From Pedobacter sp. JY14-1 (GTDB taxonomy: Bacteria > Bacteroidota > Bacteroidia > Sphingobacteriales > Sphingobacteriaceae), in NCBI RefSeq assembly GCF_029269825.1, contig NZ_JARJHU010000009.1, positions 147,974 through 211,973 on the forward strand: a DNA stretch of 64,000 nt. The letters run 5' to 3'. A program made the position numbers and the translations under genes. Position 1 is the first letter of the stretch, and every line of letters begins with the position of its first letter. The notes below the pieces were generated by a model. That model searched no databases and was not told where the DNA came from. It was given only the letters and a program-made list of their open reading frames with translations. Positions 16,952 through 24,362 of the stretch are shown here, one piece after another.

Positions 16952-19534
16952 TTACTTCTTTGCTTTTGCCGCAGTCTTTTTTACCCCTGTTCCTGCCTTA
17001 CCGGAAGCCGTTTTCTTAGCTGCCGGCTTCTTTGTCTTTGGTGTAAAAGCGTCCGGCACCTGTTCTATGATGAGCTTTTTTACCTCGTCAAGCGAAATTG
17101 CCGCAAGTTCCTCACCCGTATACTTATCGTTGGTAGCCGGGTTTTTCCTCAGTTTCAGCATTTCCTTTCCAAAACGGATGAAGGGACCCCAGCGCCCGTT
17201 TTCGATCGCAATCTTTTCTTCCGGCCACTGCTGGATAAAGCGGTTTGCCTCCTTGTCGAGCTTTTTCAGGATCAGTTCCTCGACGTCACGCTCGCTGAGC
17301 TGATTGAAGTTATAAGCCTTCGGCACATTGATGAACAGGTCATTCCATTTAATGAACGGACCGAAACGACCGGTACCTTTGGTGACCGGCAGTCCCTCAT
17401 AATGGGCGACAGGCGCATCGGCAGCGATCTTTTCATCAATGATCTGCTGTGCGCGTTCCTGGTCTACCGACAAAGGATCTTCGTTCTTGGGTACAGAGAT
17501 ATACACATCGCCCCATTTCACATAAGGACCGAAACGACCGACCCCGACCGAAACCTCCCTGCCCTGGTAGTCCTCCAGCGTGAAAGGCAGCTTAAACAGC
17601 TCCAGTGCCTGCTCCAGGGTGATCCCGGCAACTGTCTGCGACTTGGTCAGGCTCGCGTATTTCGGCTTTTCCTCGTCATCATTATTGCCGATCTGTACCA
17701 GCGGCCCGAAACGGCCAATCTTCACATAAACGTTCTTACCCGATACCGGATCTGTTCCCAGCAATCTTTCTCCGTTGGCACGGTCTGCAGTTTCCAGTGT
17801 CGTCTCTACCTCCACATGGAAAGGCTTGTAAAAAGAATGGAGCATCTTGGTCCATTCCTGGAGCCCCTGAGCGATCTCATCAAATTCCTTCTCTACGTTG
17901 GCCGTGAAGTTGAAGTCCACAATTCCTTTAAAGTGTTCTACCAGGAAATCATTGACCACCTCACCGATATCGGTAGGGAAGAGCTTGCCCTTTTCCGCGC
18001 CCGTCACTTCCGATTTTACCTGTTTCTTCACCTCGCCGTTCTTGAGCGCATAACAGGTATAGGAACGCTGGCGGCCATCGCGGTCTTCCTTAACCACGTA
18101 ACCGCGATTCTGGATGGTCGAGATGGTCGGTGCATAGGTAGAAGGACGGCCGATGCCCAGTTCTTCGAGTTTTTTAACGAGGCTGGCCTCGGTATATCTT
18201 GCCGGAGGCCTTGAAAAGCGTTCCGTAGCATTCATTTCATTGAGCTGCAGGGCCTGGCCGCGTTCCAGCGGCGGCAGCATGTTGTTGTTTTCCGGATCGT
18301 CCGTATCTTCTTCGTCGGAAGACTCCAGGTAGACCTTGAGAAAACCGTCAAACTTCAATACCTCACCTTCGGCCACCAGCCGCTCGCTGCGTGTGCTGGC
18401 CGAGATCTGGGCGGTCGTCTTCTCAAACAGTGCCTCGCTCATCTGCGATGCAATGGCCCGCTTCCAGATCAGGTCATAAAGCCTTTGCTCGGAGCTGTCA
18501 CCGGTCACCGAATGCTGGTTGAAATAAGTCGGCCTGATCGCCTCGTGCGCTTCCTGCGCGCCTGCAGATTTGGTTTTGTATACCCTTCTCTGGTGGTATT
18601 TCTCGCCATAGGAAGAACGGATCTCCGCCGCCGCACCCTGAAGGGCCGTCTCCGACAAGTTCACCGAATCGGTTCTCATATACGTGATCTTTCCGCTTTC
18701 ATATAAGCGCTGCGCGATCTGCATCGTTCTCGACACCGAATAACCCAGCTTGCGGGAAGCCTCCTGCTGCAAGGTGGAAGTAGTAAAAGGCGCTGCAGGG
18801 TTACGTTTCGCAGGTTTGGTTTCCAGAGCAGCCACCGAAAAGGCAGCGCTGCTGCAATCTTTCAGAAAAGTCTCGGCGTCTGCTTCTTTTTCAAAACGCT
18901 GAGGGAGTTCCGCACGCACCAGCTCACGGCCCTTTCCCGTAGAAAATACCGCAGTGATCTTGAATGCCGCGGTGGTATTGAAGCCGTTCACTTCACGTTC
19001 CCGGTCTACAATGAGCCTGACCGCCACCGATTGTACCCGGCCCGCAGAAAGGGAAGGTTTCACCTTCTTCCACAGCACGGGCGAAAGTTCAAAACCAACC
19101 AGCCGGTCCAGTACCCGGCGCGCCTGCTGCGCATAGACCAGGTTATAGTCGATACCCCGCGGTGTCTCAATTGCCTTAAGAATGGCCGGTTTCGTGATCT
19201 CATGGAAAACGATCCTTCTGGTCTTGTTTTCCTTCAGCCCCAGCGTCTCATACAGGTGCCAGGAAATGGCTTCTCCTTCGCGGTCCTCATCGGATGCGAG
19301 CCAGACCATCTCCGCGTCCTTCGCCAGTTTCTTCAGTTCGGCCACCACCTGTTTCTTATCGGCGGGCACCTCATAGGTCTGCGCAAAGTTATTACCGATA
19401 TCTATTCCCATATCGCCCTTAACCAGGTCACGGATGTGTCCGTAACTGGACTTGACCAGGAAATCCTTACCCAGGTATCCTTCGATGGTTTTTGCTTTAG
19501 CGGGAGATTCGACAATGAGTAAGTTCTTCGGCAT
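16952..19534 (-). CDS. topA: DNA topoisomerase I
   Basis: An 860-residue type IA topoisomerase that relaxes negative supercoils. The Toprim domain opens with VESPAKAKTIEGYLG at residues 7-21 and has the acidic motif ASDEDREGEAISWHL near 79. The catalytic tyrosine is in KITYMRTDSVN. The C-terminal third carries repeated modules with a GRFGP(Y/F)xKW pattern (at least five, for example GRFGPYVKWGDVY and GRFGPFIKWND) in place of zinc fingers. The tail is very lysine- and alanine-rich, suited to non-specific DNA binding. The next gene starts on the base after the topA stop. Confidence 0.96.
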   Translation of the reverse strand: MPKNLLIVESPAKAKTIEGYLGKDFLVKSSYGHIRDLVKGDMGIDIGNNFAQTYEVPADKKQVVAELKKLAKDAEMVWLASDEDREGEAISWHLYETLGLKENKTRRIVFHEITKPAILKAIETPRGIDYNLVYAQQARRVLDRLVGFELSPVLWKKVKPSLSAGRVQSVAVRLIVDREREVNGFNTTAAFKITAVFSTGKGRELVRAELPQRFEKEADAETFLKDCSSAAFSVAALETKPAKRNPAAPFTTSTLQQEASRKLGYSVSRTMQIAQRLYESGKITYMRTDSVNLSETALQGAAAEIRSSYGEKYHQRRVYKTKSAGAQEAHEAIRPTYFNQHSVTGDSSEQRLYDLIWKRAIASQMSEALFEKTTAQISASTRSERLVAEGEVLKFDGFLKVYLESSDEEDTDDPENNNMLPPLERGQALQLNEMNATERFSRPPARYTEASLVKKLEELGIGRPSTYAPTISTIQNRGYVVKEDRDGRQRSYTCYALKNGEVKKQVKSEVTGAEKGKLFPTDIGEVVNDFLVEHFKGIVDFNFTANVEKEFDEIAQGLQEWTKMLHSFYKPFHVEVETTLETADRANGERLLGTDPVSGKNVYVKIGRFGPLVQIGNNDDEEKPKYASLTKSQTVAGITLEQALELFKLPFTLEDYQGREVSVGVGRFGPYVKWGDVYISVPKNEDPLSVDQERAQQIIDEKIAADAPVAHYEGLPVTKGTGRFGPFIKWNDLFINVPKAYNFNQLSERDVEELILKKLDKEANRFIQQWPEEKIAIENGRWGPFIRFGKEMLKLRKNPATNDKYTGEELAAISLDEVKKLIIEQVPDAFTPKTKKPAAKKTASGKAGTGVKKTAAKAKK

Positions 19535-19718
19535 TCAAGTCTTGTTTTTCTGCAAATAAAGCTATTATTGACACTAATATCAAAATCCACCCTTCATTTT
19601 ATGTCAAAGTCGATGAAGCCGGCCCGCTTTACATTCAGCTAATCCCTTTAACTTTACGCCTTTAGCCAGGAATAGCAAAAACGGATTTTATAACCGGTAC
19701 CCTTGCAATGATACGTTG

Positions 19719-20360
19719 CTATAACACGACCTGTCCACAGTAGACGCTGTCGGAAACTTCCTGGCGGTCATAACTGATAAAGGCCAGGTAGGTTTCGGCG
19801 ACCCTGTCCTTGTCCTGTGGCCAGATCTCCAGGGTATCGGTACCTGTATACCTCATGGCCCCACATACGTCGAACTCCGCGCTTAACGTGTCCGGAAAGT
19901 AAGCCACCATCATGACCTGGTCTGTCTTCGATTGCCTGCGGTTGCCCAGATCACTTTTCCAGTTGAAGGTCAGGACGTTTCCCTGCAAGGATACTGAAGT
20001 ATCCGCCGGCACCGACAGTCTGCCCTTGCTCATCATGACTTTGCTCCAGTCTACCTGGAAATCAGGATATTCACCATAAATGGCATGTTGGCGAAACAAC
20101 TTGCTGGCCGCATTCTGCGGGATGCGGGCCTGCCCCCTGGTTTCCGGATGGAAGGCTACGCTTACATAATCTTTCAGGGGTGCCACAAATTTCTGCGCCA
20201 TGCTGAACTTTTTCCGCGAAGCCAGCTGCGGCTCCGTCGCCTTTTTACTGCTTTTTCTGGGCCTGATGCGGTTGACATTGATGCCCCGCCAAAGGTAGCT
20301 CACAATATTTCCGAGCTTACCGGAGAAGGACCCATAAGGTCCGAAACTGAATTTTCCCAT
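19719..20360 (-). CDS. DUF6266 family protein
   Basis: A 213-residue protein with the N-terminal pattern typical of DUF6266 proteins of Sphingobacteriaceae: G-x-F-S-G-K-L-G-N-I-V near residues 10-20, then WRGINVNRIRPRKS. The first 100 residues are basic. The C-terminal half looks like a beta-sandwich, with alternating hydrophobic strands such as NVLTFNWKSD and DQVMMVAYFP. No signal peptide is visible and the function is unknown. The gene stands alone, with a -7 element at 20384-20391 and an unusual period-11 repeat array just upstream. DUF6266 genes are, to my knowledge, often multicopy in these genomes. Confidence 0.75.
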   Translation of the reverse strand: MGKFSFGPYGSFSGKLGNIVSYLWRGINVNRIRPRKSSKKATEPQLASRKKFSMAQKFVAPLKDYVSVAFHPETRGQARIPQNAASKLFRQHAIYGEYPDFQVDWSKVMMSKGRLSVPADTSVSLQGNVLTFNWKSDLGNRRQSKTDQVMMVAYFPDTLSAEFDVCGAMRYTGTDTLEIWPQDKDRVAETYLAFISYDRQEVSDSVYCGQVVL

Positions 20361-20383
20361 AGGTATTGTTTTTAGATGAGCGC

Positions 20384-20391
20384 CAAAGGTA
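20384..20391 (-). promoter_or_regulatory. -7 promoter element for the DUF6266 gene
   Basis: On the minus strand this reads TACCTTTG, a perfect TAnnTTTG element 24-31 bases ahead of the start codon at 20360. No good -33 TTTG is seen at 19-20 bases. The repeat array upstream, from about 20455, may replace it. Confidence 0.45.
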
Positions 20392-20454
20392 AGCTAATTA
20401 TTCCATTTACCACCAGGCTACGACCGGTATTGAAGCTGATCTCTCCCTGTATCA

Positions 20455-20542
20455 AAACCGCCTTTAAACTGCTTTTATACTGGTCTGACCAGATGGTGAC
20501 CAGTCCGATACCAGACCAATACCAGTCGGATACCAGTCCAAA
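20455..20542. repeat. Degenerate 11-bp tandem repeat array
   Basis: Eight consecutive 11-base units start at 20455, 20466, 20477, 20488, 20499, 20510, 20521 and 20532. The last five all begin ACCAG, for example ACCAGTCCGAT at 20499 and ACCAGTCGGAT at 20521. The first three are weaker, sharing an A at position 1 and C at position 4; two of them begin AAAC. A further unit, ACCAGACCGAA, lies at 20555 after a 12-base gap. Eleven is not a multiple of three, so this is not a coding repeat. It fills the space between the divergent DUF6266 gene and glutathione peroxidase. Confidence 0.6.
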
Positions 20543-20636
20543 AACGGGTGATAGACCAGACCGAAGTCTCCTGTAAATATTGCATTAAGACAACCAAATT
20601 GTACGTAACTTCGTAAAGAATAATAAATATAAAACC

Positions 20637-21149
20637 ATGACTACACTACTTATCCTGCTGAGCCTGTTCTTTACACCGCCGGCAAAAAGCGTTTATGATT
20701 TTTCCTTCAAAACCATTGATGGCAAACAAATCAAACTCTCTAAGTTCAAGGGCAAGAAAATACTGATCGTCAATACCGCTTCAAAATGTGGATTTACGCC
20801 ACAATACGAAGAGCTTGAAAAACTGCATAAGAAATATGGCAAGGAAGTAGTGCTGATCGGTTTTCCTGCCGGAAATTTCGGCGGGCAGGAACTGGCGACC
20901 AACAGCGAGATCAAGGAATTCTGCACCGGCAAGTACAACGTGACTTTTCTGATGGCAGAGAAGAGCAGTGTCAAGGGAGCGGATATAACTCCATTATTTA
21001 AGTTCCTTACTTCGGCCGAAAACCCTGACTTCACCGGTGATATCCAGTGGAACTTCGAAAAATTCCTGATCAATGAAAAGGGTCAGCTGGAACACAGGTA
21101 CCGTTCAGCAGTAAAACCGCTTGACGAAAGCATTGTTAAGAATCTTTAA
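20637..21149 (+). CDS. Glutathione peroxidase-family thiol peroxidase
   Basis: A 170-residue peroxidase with a short hydrophobic N-terminus that could act as a signal peptide (MTTLLILLSLFFTPPAKS). The peroxidatic residue is a cysteine, Cys51 in TASKCGFTPQ. Gln84 (FGGQE) and Trp138 (DIQWNFEKF) complete the usual active-site set. The common FPCNQFG motif is FPAGNFG here, so the second conserved cysteine is Ala78, while the third is present at Cys96 and could act as the resolving residue with thioredoxin. It is a single-gene unit followed by a strong terminator. The physiological reductant is inferred from family knowledge. Confidence 0.9.
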   Translation: MTTLLILLSLFFTPPAKSVYDFSFKTIDGKQIKLSKFKGKKILIVNTASKCGFTPQYEELEKLHKKYGKEVVLIGFPAGNFGGQELATNSEIKEFCTGKYNVTFLMAEKSSVKGADITPLFKFLTSAENPDFTGDIQWNFEKFLINEKGQLEHRYRSAVKPLDESIVKNL

Positions 21150-21153
21150 CGGG

Positions 21154-21178
21154 AAGGGAGGCTCAGCCTCCTTTTTTT
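21154..21178 (+). terminator. Intrinsic terminator of the peroxidase gene
   Basis: GGAGGC and GCCTCC pair around a TCA loop, extended by three weaker pairs and followed by seven Ts. The T run ends on the base before the start codon of the next gene at 21179. Confidence 0.8.
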
Positions 21179-21958
21179 ATGATGATGTTTTTTTACAAAC
21201 GCATATGGTTTATAAACTGGTTGCCGGCCGGGTTGTTGCTGATGACCTCCCTGGGTTGTTCGACAGGTTATCAGCTCAGCAAAAGCAACCGGAAGGAATA
21301 TGTCATAGATCAGAAAACCGGCGCAGACAGTACTGTCATCAAGGCATACCTGCCGTATAAGGCGAAGATGGAAGCGGAGATGAGCCAGGTGATCGGCCAT
21401 TCGGCAATATTGATGTCTAAGAAGAGCAGCGATACTTTGCCGGAAAGCTTGTTGAGCAATTTCTTTGCGGATGCGGTGATGCTCGAGGCAAAGAAGGTTG
21501 ATCCATCGATTGATTTCGGTATTCCTTCAACCAAGGGTGGCCTGAGGGTTGATCTGCCGGAAGGTAATGTGACCGTATCGAATATTTTTGAGCTGATGCC
21601 TTTTGAGAATGAGGTCGTGGTCTATCAGCTGAGTGGACAGCAGGTGAGGGAGCTGCTGGATTTTGTAGCCGCTACGAATGGTCAGCCCGTTACGGGGTTG
21701 CAGCTGAAAATAAAGGACAGGAAACTGATCACGGCAAAGGTGAACGGACAGGAGATAGATCCTGCAAAGACCTACCGCGTGCTTACTTCAGATTATATTG
21801 GAGGTGGAGGGGATAAAGTTCCTGTTTTTAAGGACATTAAAGATCGTAAATCTCTGGGTTTAAAGATACGTGACGCCTTGATGGGCTATGTGAGGGAAAT
21901 GGAGGCACAGGGAAAATTGTTAAGTTCATCACTTGATGGCAGGATTGTGAAATTATAG
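21179..21958 (+). CDS. 5'-nucleotidase C-terminal-domain lipoprotein
   Basis: A 259-residue protein corresponding to the C-terminal substrate-binding domain of UshA-type 5'-nucleotidases. The N-terminus has a hydrophobic segment and the lipobox SLGC, so it is probably a lipoprotein. The domain signature is clear: NFFADAVML near residue 90, IPSTKGGLRVDLPEG near 115 and NIFELMPFENEVV near 137. The metal-binding phosphoesterase domain is absent and is encoded by the next gene, 10 bases downstream. Three consecutive ATG codons begin the frame directly after the upstream terminator's T run, so the exact start is uncertain. Confidence 0.85.
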   Translation: MMMFFYKRIWFINWLPAGLLLMTSLGCSTGYQLSKSNRKEYVIDQKTGADSTVIKAYLPYKAKMEAEMSQVIGHSAILMSKKSSDTLPESLLSNFFADAVMLEAKKVDPSIDFGIPSTKGGLRVDLPEGNVTVSNIFELMPFENEVVVYQLSGQQVRELLDFVAATNGQPVTGLQLKIKDRKLITAKVNGQEIDPAKTYRVLTSDYIGGGGDKVPVFKDIKDRKSLGLKIRDALMGYVREMEAQGKLLSSSLDGRIVKL

Positions 21959-21968
21959 CAGTACAAAT

Positions 21969-22925
21969 ATGGATAAGTGCCACAAGTTTAAGGAGAGCAG
22001 GAGAAATTTCATCCGGCAGGCCACAGGCGCAGCCCTGGGTTTCGGCATATCCGGTGCAACGGGCTTTGACGCCAGGGCAGCGCTGAAAGACGGCGGGCTG
22101 GTGAAACTGACCATTTTGCATACGAACGACACGCACAGCAGGGTGGAGCCCTTTCCAATGGACGGTTCAAAATACCAGGGACTGGGTGGGGCGGCGCGCA
22201 GGGCGGCGCTGATCGGCAGGATCCGAGCGGAAGAGCAGCATGTACTGTTGCTGGATGCAGGGGATATCTTCCAGGGCACGCCATATTTTAACCTGTACGG
22301 AGGCGAAGTGGAAATGAAGCTGATGACGGCCATGGGCTATGATGCAGCGACAATGGGCAACCATGATTTTGACAATGGCCTTGAGGGTTTTCACAAGCAG
22401 CTGCCGCACGCGGGGTTTCCCATCCTGTGTACCAACTATGACTTTTCAGACACCTTAATGAAGGGCGCAACCTTGCCATACCAGGTGTTCAGGAAAGGTG
22501 GGATGAGGATCGGGGTGTTCGGAATTGGTATTGAGCTGAAGGGCCTCGTTGCGGATGTCAATTTCGGGGCTACGCAATATCTCGACCCGTTGAAAACCGC
22601 CAATAAAACAGCAGATCTGCTGAGAAACGAACTGGACTGCGACCTGGTAGTGTGCCTGTCACACCTCGGCTACAGCTATGAGAATAAGAAGGTTTCCGAC
22701 CAGGTGCTGGCCGCAGGTAACCGCAATATCGATCTGATCATCGGCGGGCATACGCATACGTTTATGGAGGTGCCGGAGGATGTAAAAAACCTGGCTGGGG
22801 GTGTGACGACGATCAATCAGGCAGGATTTGCAGGGATCAACCTGGGCCGGATCGATTATTACTTTGAAAAGAAAAGGCGCAGCCACGTGAAGTTTGCTGC
22901 GCCTTATTTAATCACTAACGGATAG
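21969..22925 (+). CDS. Metallophosphoesterase, 5'-nucleotidase N-terminal domain, Tat-exported
   Basis: A 318-residue calcineurin-like phosphoesterase. A twin-arginine signal SRRNFIRQ precedes a hydrophobic stretch, so export is probably by Tat. The metal-binding motifs are complete: ILHTNDTHSR near residue 49, LLDAGDIFQG near 98, MGNHDFDNG near 130 and GGHTHTF near 259. Full-length UshA-type enzymes also have a C-terminal substrate-binding domain; that part is encoded separately by the gene just upstream. The two proteins probably act together in periplasmic nucleotide scavenging. The stop codon abuts the stop of the convergent mnmA with no spacer. Confidence 0.88.
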   Translation: MDKCHKFKESRRNFIRQATGAALGFGISGATGFDARAALKDGGLVKLTILHTNDTHSRVEPFPMDGSKYQGLGGAARRAALIGRIRAEEQHVLLLDAGDIFQGTPYFNLYGGEVEMKLMTAMGYDAATMGNHDFDNGLEGFHKQLPHAGFPILCTNYDFSDTLMKGATLPYQVFRKGGMRIGVFGIGIELKGLVADVNFGATQYLDPLKTANKTADLLRNELDCDLVVCLSHLGYSYENKKVSDQVLAAGNRNIDLIIGGHTHTFMEVPEDVKNLAGGVTTINQAGFAGINLGRIDYYFEKKRRSHVKFAAPYLITNG

Positions 22926-24017
22926 CTAACACAGGAAACCGCCGCCAAGGAGGTCGCTGCCTTCGTAGAAAACGGCAGACTGTCCCGGCGCAATCGCCGA
23001 AACACTGTGGTCAAATACGATCCGCATTTGGTCTTTTTCCTGTACAATGGTACTCAGAGTGCCTGCGTCTTTGTACCTGATCTTGGTAACGACATTATCC
23101 ATCGGTTCATGGATGCTTTCATATTTGACCAGGTTGAGGTTGCGGACCATGGCTTCGCTGCTTTCCAGTTCATCGGCCCGGCCGAGCACGACGGTATTGC
23201 TTTCGGGCAGGATGCGGGTCACGAACATGGGCTCGCCTAAAGCGATGCCCAGCCCGCGGCGCTGGCCGATGGTATAATAAGGATAGCCGTTGTGCTGGCC
23301 GACGACCATACCGTTGCTCAGGATAAAGTTTCCGGGGCCAATGCGCTCATCGAGGTCTTCGACCTTATGCCGCAGGAAAGCACGGTAATCGTTGTCGGGT
23401 ACGAAACAGATCTCGTAGCTCTCGCTTTTCCTGGCGAGTTCTTCCTGGCCCATATCGAGGGCCATCTGCCTGATCTCGGCCTTGGTGAAGGAGCCTAAGG
23501 GAAATTGAGTACGGGCCAGGTTTTCCTGGGAAACACCCCAGAGTACATAGCTCTGGTCTTTGTTTTCGTCCTTGCCTTTGGAAATGACATAGCGGCCATT
23601 GTCCTGGAGGCGGATATTGGCATAATGTCCCGTGGCAATGAACTCGCAGTCAAGTTTGTTGGCTCTTTTGAGCAAGGCTTCCCATTTGATGTGGGTATTG
23701 CAGAGCACACAGGGATTGGGTGTACGTCCCGCGAGGTATTCGTCCACGAAGTTGTCGATCACGAAATCGCCGAACTCGTCGCGGATGTCCAGAATATAAT
23801 GGGGAAAGCCATAACCTACGGCCAGGGCACGTGCATCGTTGATGCTGTCCAGGCTGCAGCAGCCGGTCTCTTTGCTGTTGCTGCCGGAGGTAGAATAGTC
23901 CCAGGTCTTCATGGTGAGACCGATTACTTCATAACCTTGTTCGTGGAGCATGACCGATGCTACCGAACTGTCTACGCCGCCGCTCATGGCGACCAGAATT
24001 CTTCCGTGTTTACTCAT
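22926..24017 (-). CDS. mnmA: tRNA-specific 2-thiouridylase
   Basis: A 363-residue enzyme that thiolates the wobble uridine U34 of certain tRNAs. The PP-loop motif SGGVDSSVA is at residues 12-20. The catalytic cysteines are Cys106 in VLCNTHIKWE and Cys204 in YEICFVPD, at the family spacing. GQRRGLGI marks the central domain. Length and order are standard. It is transcribed alone, with a TACCTTTG element 63-70 bases upstream of the start. Confidence 0.95.
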   Translation of the reverse strand: MSKHGRILVAMSGGVDSSVASVMLHEQGYEVIGLTMKTWDYSTSGSNSKETGCCSLDSINDARALAVGYGFPHYILDIRDEFGDFVIDNFVDEYLAGRTPNPCVLCNTHIKWEALLKRANKLDCEFIATGHYANIRLQDNGRYVISKGKDENKDQSYVLWGVSQENLARTQFPLGSFTKAEIRQMALDMGQEELARKSESYEICFVPDNDYRAFLRHKVEDLDERIGPGNFILSNGMVVGQHNGYPYYTIGQRRGLGIALGEPMFVTRILPESNTVVLGRADELESSEAMVRNLNLVKYESIHEPMDNVVTKIRYKDAGTLSTIVQEKDQMRIVFDHSVSAIAPGQSAVFYEGSDLLGGGFLC

Positions 24018-24079
24018 GTTGTTAATGCTGCCGCGGGTTCAAGGCCCGGCGATTAATCTTTTTAATGAAAATTTTACTG

Positions 24080-24087
24080 CAAAGGTA
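24080..24087 (-). promoter_or_regulatory. -7 promoter element for mnmA
   Basis: The minus strand reads TACCTTTG, a perfect TAnnTTTG element. The -33 position is poor. The leader to the start at 24017 would be about 55 bases. Confidence 0.5.
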
Positions 24088-24240
24088 CGTTTTTTAGCGG
24101 GATGTCCGGAAAGAAGGGGTCAGGGGCTTGTAATACTTATCTGGCGGTACCTGGACCTGTACGGTCGAACTCTGCTTGCCTGGTATAGATCAAACGTATT
24201 AGCAACATCGGGAATGCAGTTTTTCAATCGGGTAATGCTG

Positions 24241-24269
24241 TTGTTTTAAGCTTATTTTTCCTACATTTA
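24241..24269 (+). promoter_or_regulatory. Promoter candidate for the GH92 gene
   Basis: TTG at 24241, 18 bases, then TACATTTA at 24262-24269, one base off the TAnnTTTG pattern. The predicted leader to 24363 is about 85 bases. Confidence 0.45.
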
Positions 24270-24362
24270 GCGGCATGGTGCCAGCTGATGAAGCGATGAG
24301 GTATCAGGATAAAACCGAACATTAAACTAACTAATTCTGAACAACTTGTCTTTACGGAGAAA

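Larger units (their letters stand above)
24018..24362. other. Divergent intergenic region, mnmA and GH92 gene
   Basis: This 345-base region carries outward-facing promoter candidates for both flanking genes (24080-24087 minus, 24241-24269 plus). The middle, about 24100-24240, shows no open frame of note, no repeat and no tRNA fold. A T-arm-like hairpin at 24031-24050 has no matching acceptor or D-arm. Confidence 0.5.

Noticed and set aside
16529..18214. 561-codon open frame on the plus strand
   Set aside because: Fully antisense to topA and the 134-residue gene, both of which have clear family motifs. The translation shows no domain and is rich in Arg, His, Leu and Phe as shadow frames are.
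20376..20576. 66-codon frame through the repeat array
   Set aside because: Runs across non-triplet 11-bp repeats, so the repeats change frame along it; there is no protein-like pattern.
24031..24050. tRNA T-arm-like sequence CGGGTTCAAGGCCCG
   Set aside because: No acceptor stem, D-arm or anticodon arm fits, and the 5' half would lie inside mnmA.
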